Origin: Galactobacter sp.
GTDB taxonomy: Bacteria > Actinomycetota > Actinomycetes > Actinomycetales > Micrococcaceae
Direction of reading: 5' to 3'
Assembly: GCF_022712295.1 (NCBI RefSeq)
Contig: NZ_JALAGT010000007.1
Location: 1 to 6,979, forward strand
Length of the DNA stretch: 6,979 nucleotides
Shown: positions 6,266-6,979 of the stretch, piece by piece
Layout: every line of letters starts with the position of its first letter
How positions within the stretch are numbered: the first letter of the stretch is position 1
The notes under the pieces: model-generated
The model's input: the letters and a program-made list of their open reading frames with translations, nothing else
What the model was told of the DNA's origin: nothing
Database searches by the model: none
Made by a program: the position numbers and the translations under genes

Positions 6266-6979
6266 ATGACCGAATCCAACCACCATCAGGGCGTGAGCAT
6301 CCGGCAGGTCGCGGACGCAGCCGGTGTCTCCACGGCCTCGGTATCCCGCGCGCTGAGCGGAAGGGGCGCGGTCTCGGAGGCCACGCGCGCCAAGGTGGTG
6401 GCAGCCGCAACCCGGCTGGGGTATGTGGTCTCCTCCTCCGCATCCTCGTTGGCGTCGGGACGCACGCGCAGCATCGGCGTCATCACGCCCACCATGGACC
6501 GGTGGTATTTCGCCACGGTGGCCGGCACGGTCGCTGATCAGCTGGCCAGATCCGGATACGACACCACGCTGTACTCGGTGACCGACGATCCGGCCGAGCG
6601 GGAGGCGCTGTTCGGCACCGTGGTGCGACGCCGCCGCGTGGACGCACTGTTGGTGGTGGCCCTGGATCTGAAAGCCGGGGAGAAGGAGGCGCTGGCGGGG
6701 TCGGGACTGCCTGTACTCGGAGTGGGTGGGCCCTTGCCGCAGCTTCCGGCCTTCACGGCAGACGAGACGGATATGGCCAGGCAGGCCACGCAACACCTAC
6801 TGGGTCTGGGACACCGGCGGATCGCCCACCTGGGAGGCTCCGCGGAGTTCAACGTGGACTTCCACGTTCCGGCCAGACGCCGCGAGGGCTGGGCTGCAGC
6901 CCTGCGTGAGGCCGGGGTGGAACCGGACTCTGTTCCCGTATCCACGGCCGACTTCACCGTGGCCGGAGCATTGGACGCA
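6266..6979 (+). CDS. LacI-family transcriptional repressor, partial (3' end beyond window)
   Basis: The first 238 residues of a protein that normally reaches about 340 are visible. The N-terminal helix-turn-helix is SIRQVADAAGVSTASVSRAL (11-30). The hinge helix SSSASSLASGRTRSIGV contains Leu62, the residue that inserts into the central CG step of LacI-type operators. The periplasmic-binding-protein-like sugar-sensing core starts at about residue 69 and includes RRRRVDALLVVALD, a TADETDMARQATQHLLGLGHRRIAHLGG segment and RRREGWAAALREAGVEPD. The ATG at 6266 has AGGAG (6248-6252) 13 nt upstream, rather far. The 45-bp gap to the alpha-glucosidase gene has no terminator-like hairpin, so the two are probably co-transcribed. 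Because that transcript starts at O2, the repressor would also control its own synthesis. By context it is the MalR/AglR-type regulator of this locus. The effector sugar is unknown. Confidence 0.9.
   Translation, partial: MTESNHHQGVSIRQVADAAGVSTASVSRALSGRGAVSEATRAKVVAAATRLGYVVSSSASSLASGRTRSIGVITPTMDRWYFATVAGTVADQLARSGYDTTLYSVTDDPAEREALFGTVVRRRRVDALLVVALDLKAGEKEALAGSGLPVLGVGGPLPQLPAFTADETDMARQATQHLLGLGHRRIAHLGGSAEFNVDFHVPARRREGWAAALREAGVEPDSVPVSTADFTVAGALDA

Noticed and set aside
1..6979. CRISPR array, tRNA, rRNA, riboswitch, toxin-antitoxin or phage-defence genes
   Set aside because: I saw no spaced repeats, no tRNA-like or conserved RNA structure, and no unassigned gap large enough for another gene; the longest non-coding stretch is the 191-bp divergent region.

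Overview
The window comes from a high-GC Gram-positive bacterium, most likely an actinomycete. The coding regions are strongly G/C-biased at third codon positions. The solute-binding protein is a lipoprotein with an LTAC lipobox. One gene appears to have a leaderless promoter, a common actinobacterial arrangement. I cannot name the genus from sequence alone.

Layout. Positions 1-366 hold the 5' end of an IS630-type insertion sequence. Its transposase reads leftward and runs off the window. Positions 430-4262 carry a leftward operon for a maltose/maltodextrin-type ABC importer in the order malE, malF, malG. malE and malF are 24 bp apart, and malF and malG overlap by one base in a TGATG junction. 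Positions 4263-4453 are a divergent control region with two near-identical LacI-type operators whose centres are 90 bp apart. Positions 4454-6220 encode a cytoplasmic GH13 alpha-glucosidase reading rightward. It is followed after 45 bp by a LacI-family repressor (6266 onward) that is cut by the window end.

How it works together. MalE captures an alpha-glucoside outside the membrane, and MalF/MalG carry it in. No ATPase gene lies in the window, so the ATPase is probably encoded elsewhere, as with the shared MsiK ATPase of Streptomyces. The GH13 enzyme then releases glucose inside the cell. The LacI-type protein very likely binds the two operators and controls both arms. One operator overlaps the -35 of the predicted leaderless alpha-glucosidase promoter.

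This is a well-formed but familiar sugar-utilisation locus. I did not find a new kind of system. The most interesting points are the regulatory design of the divergent region, the IS630 element lying codirectionally just after malG, and a MalF with both a long cytoplasmic tail and a large extracytoplasmic loop.
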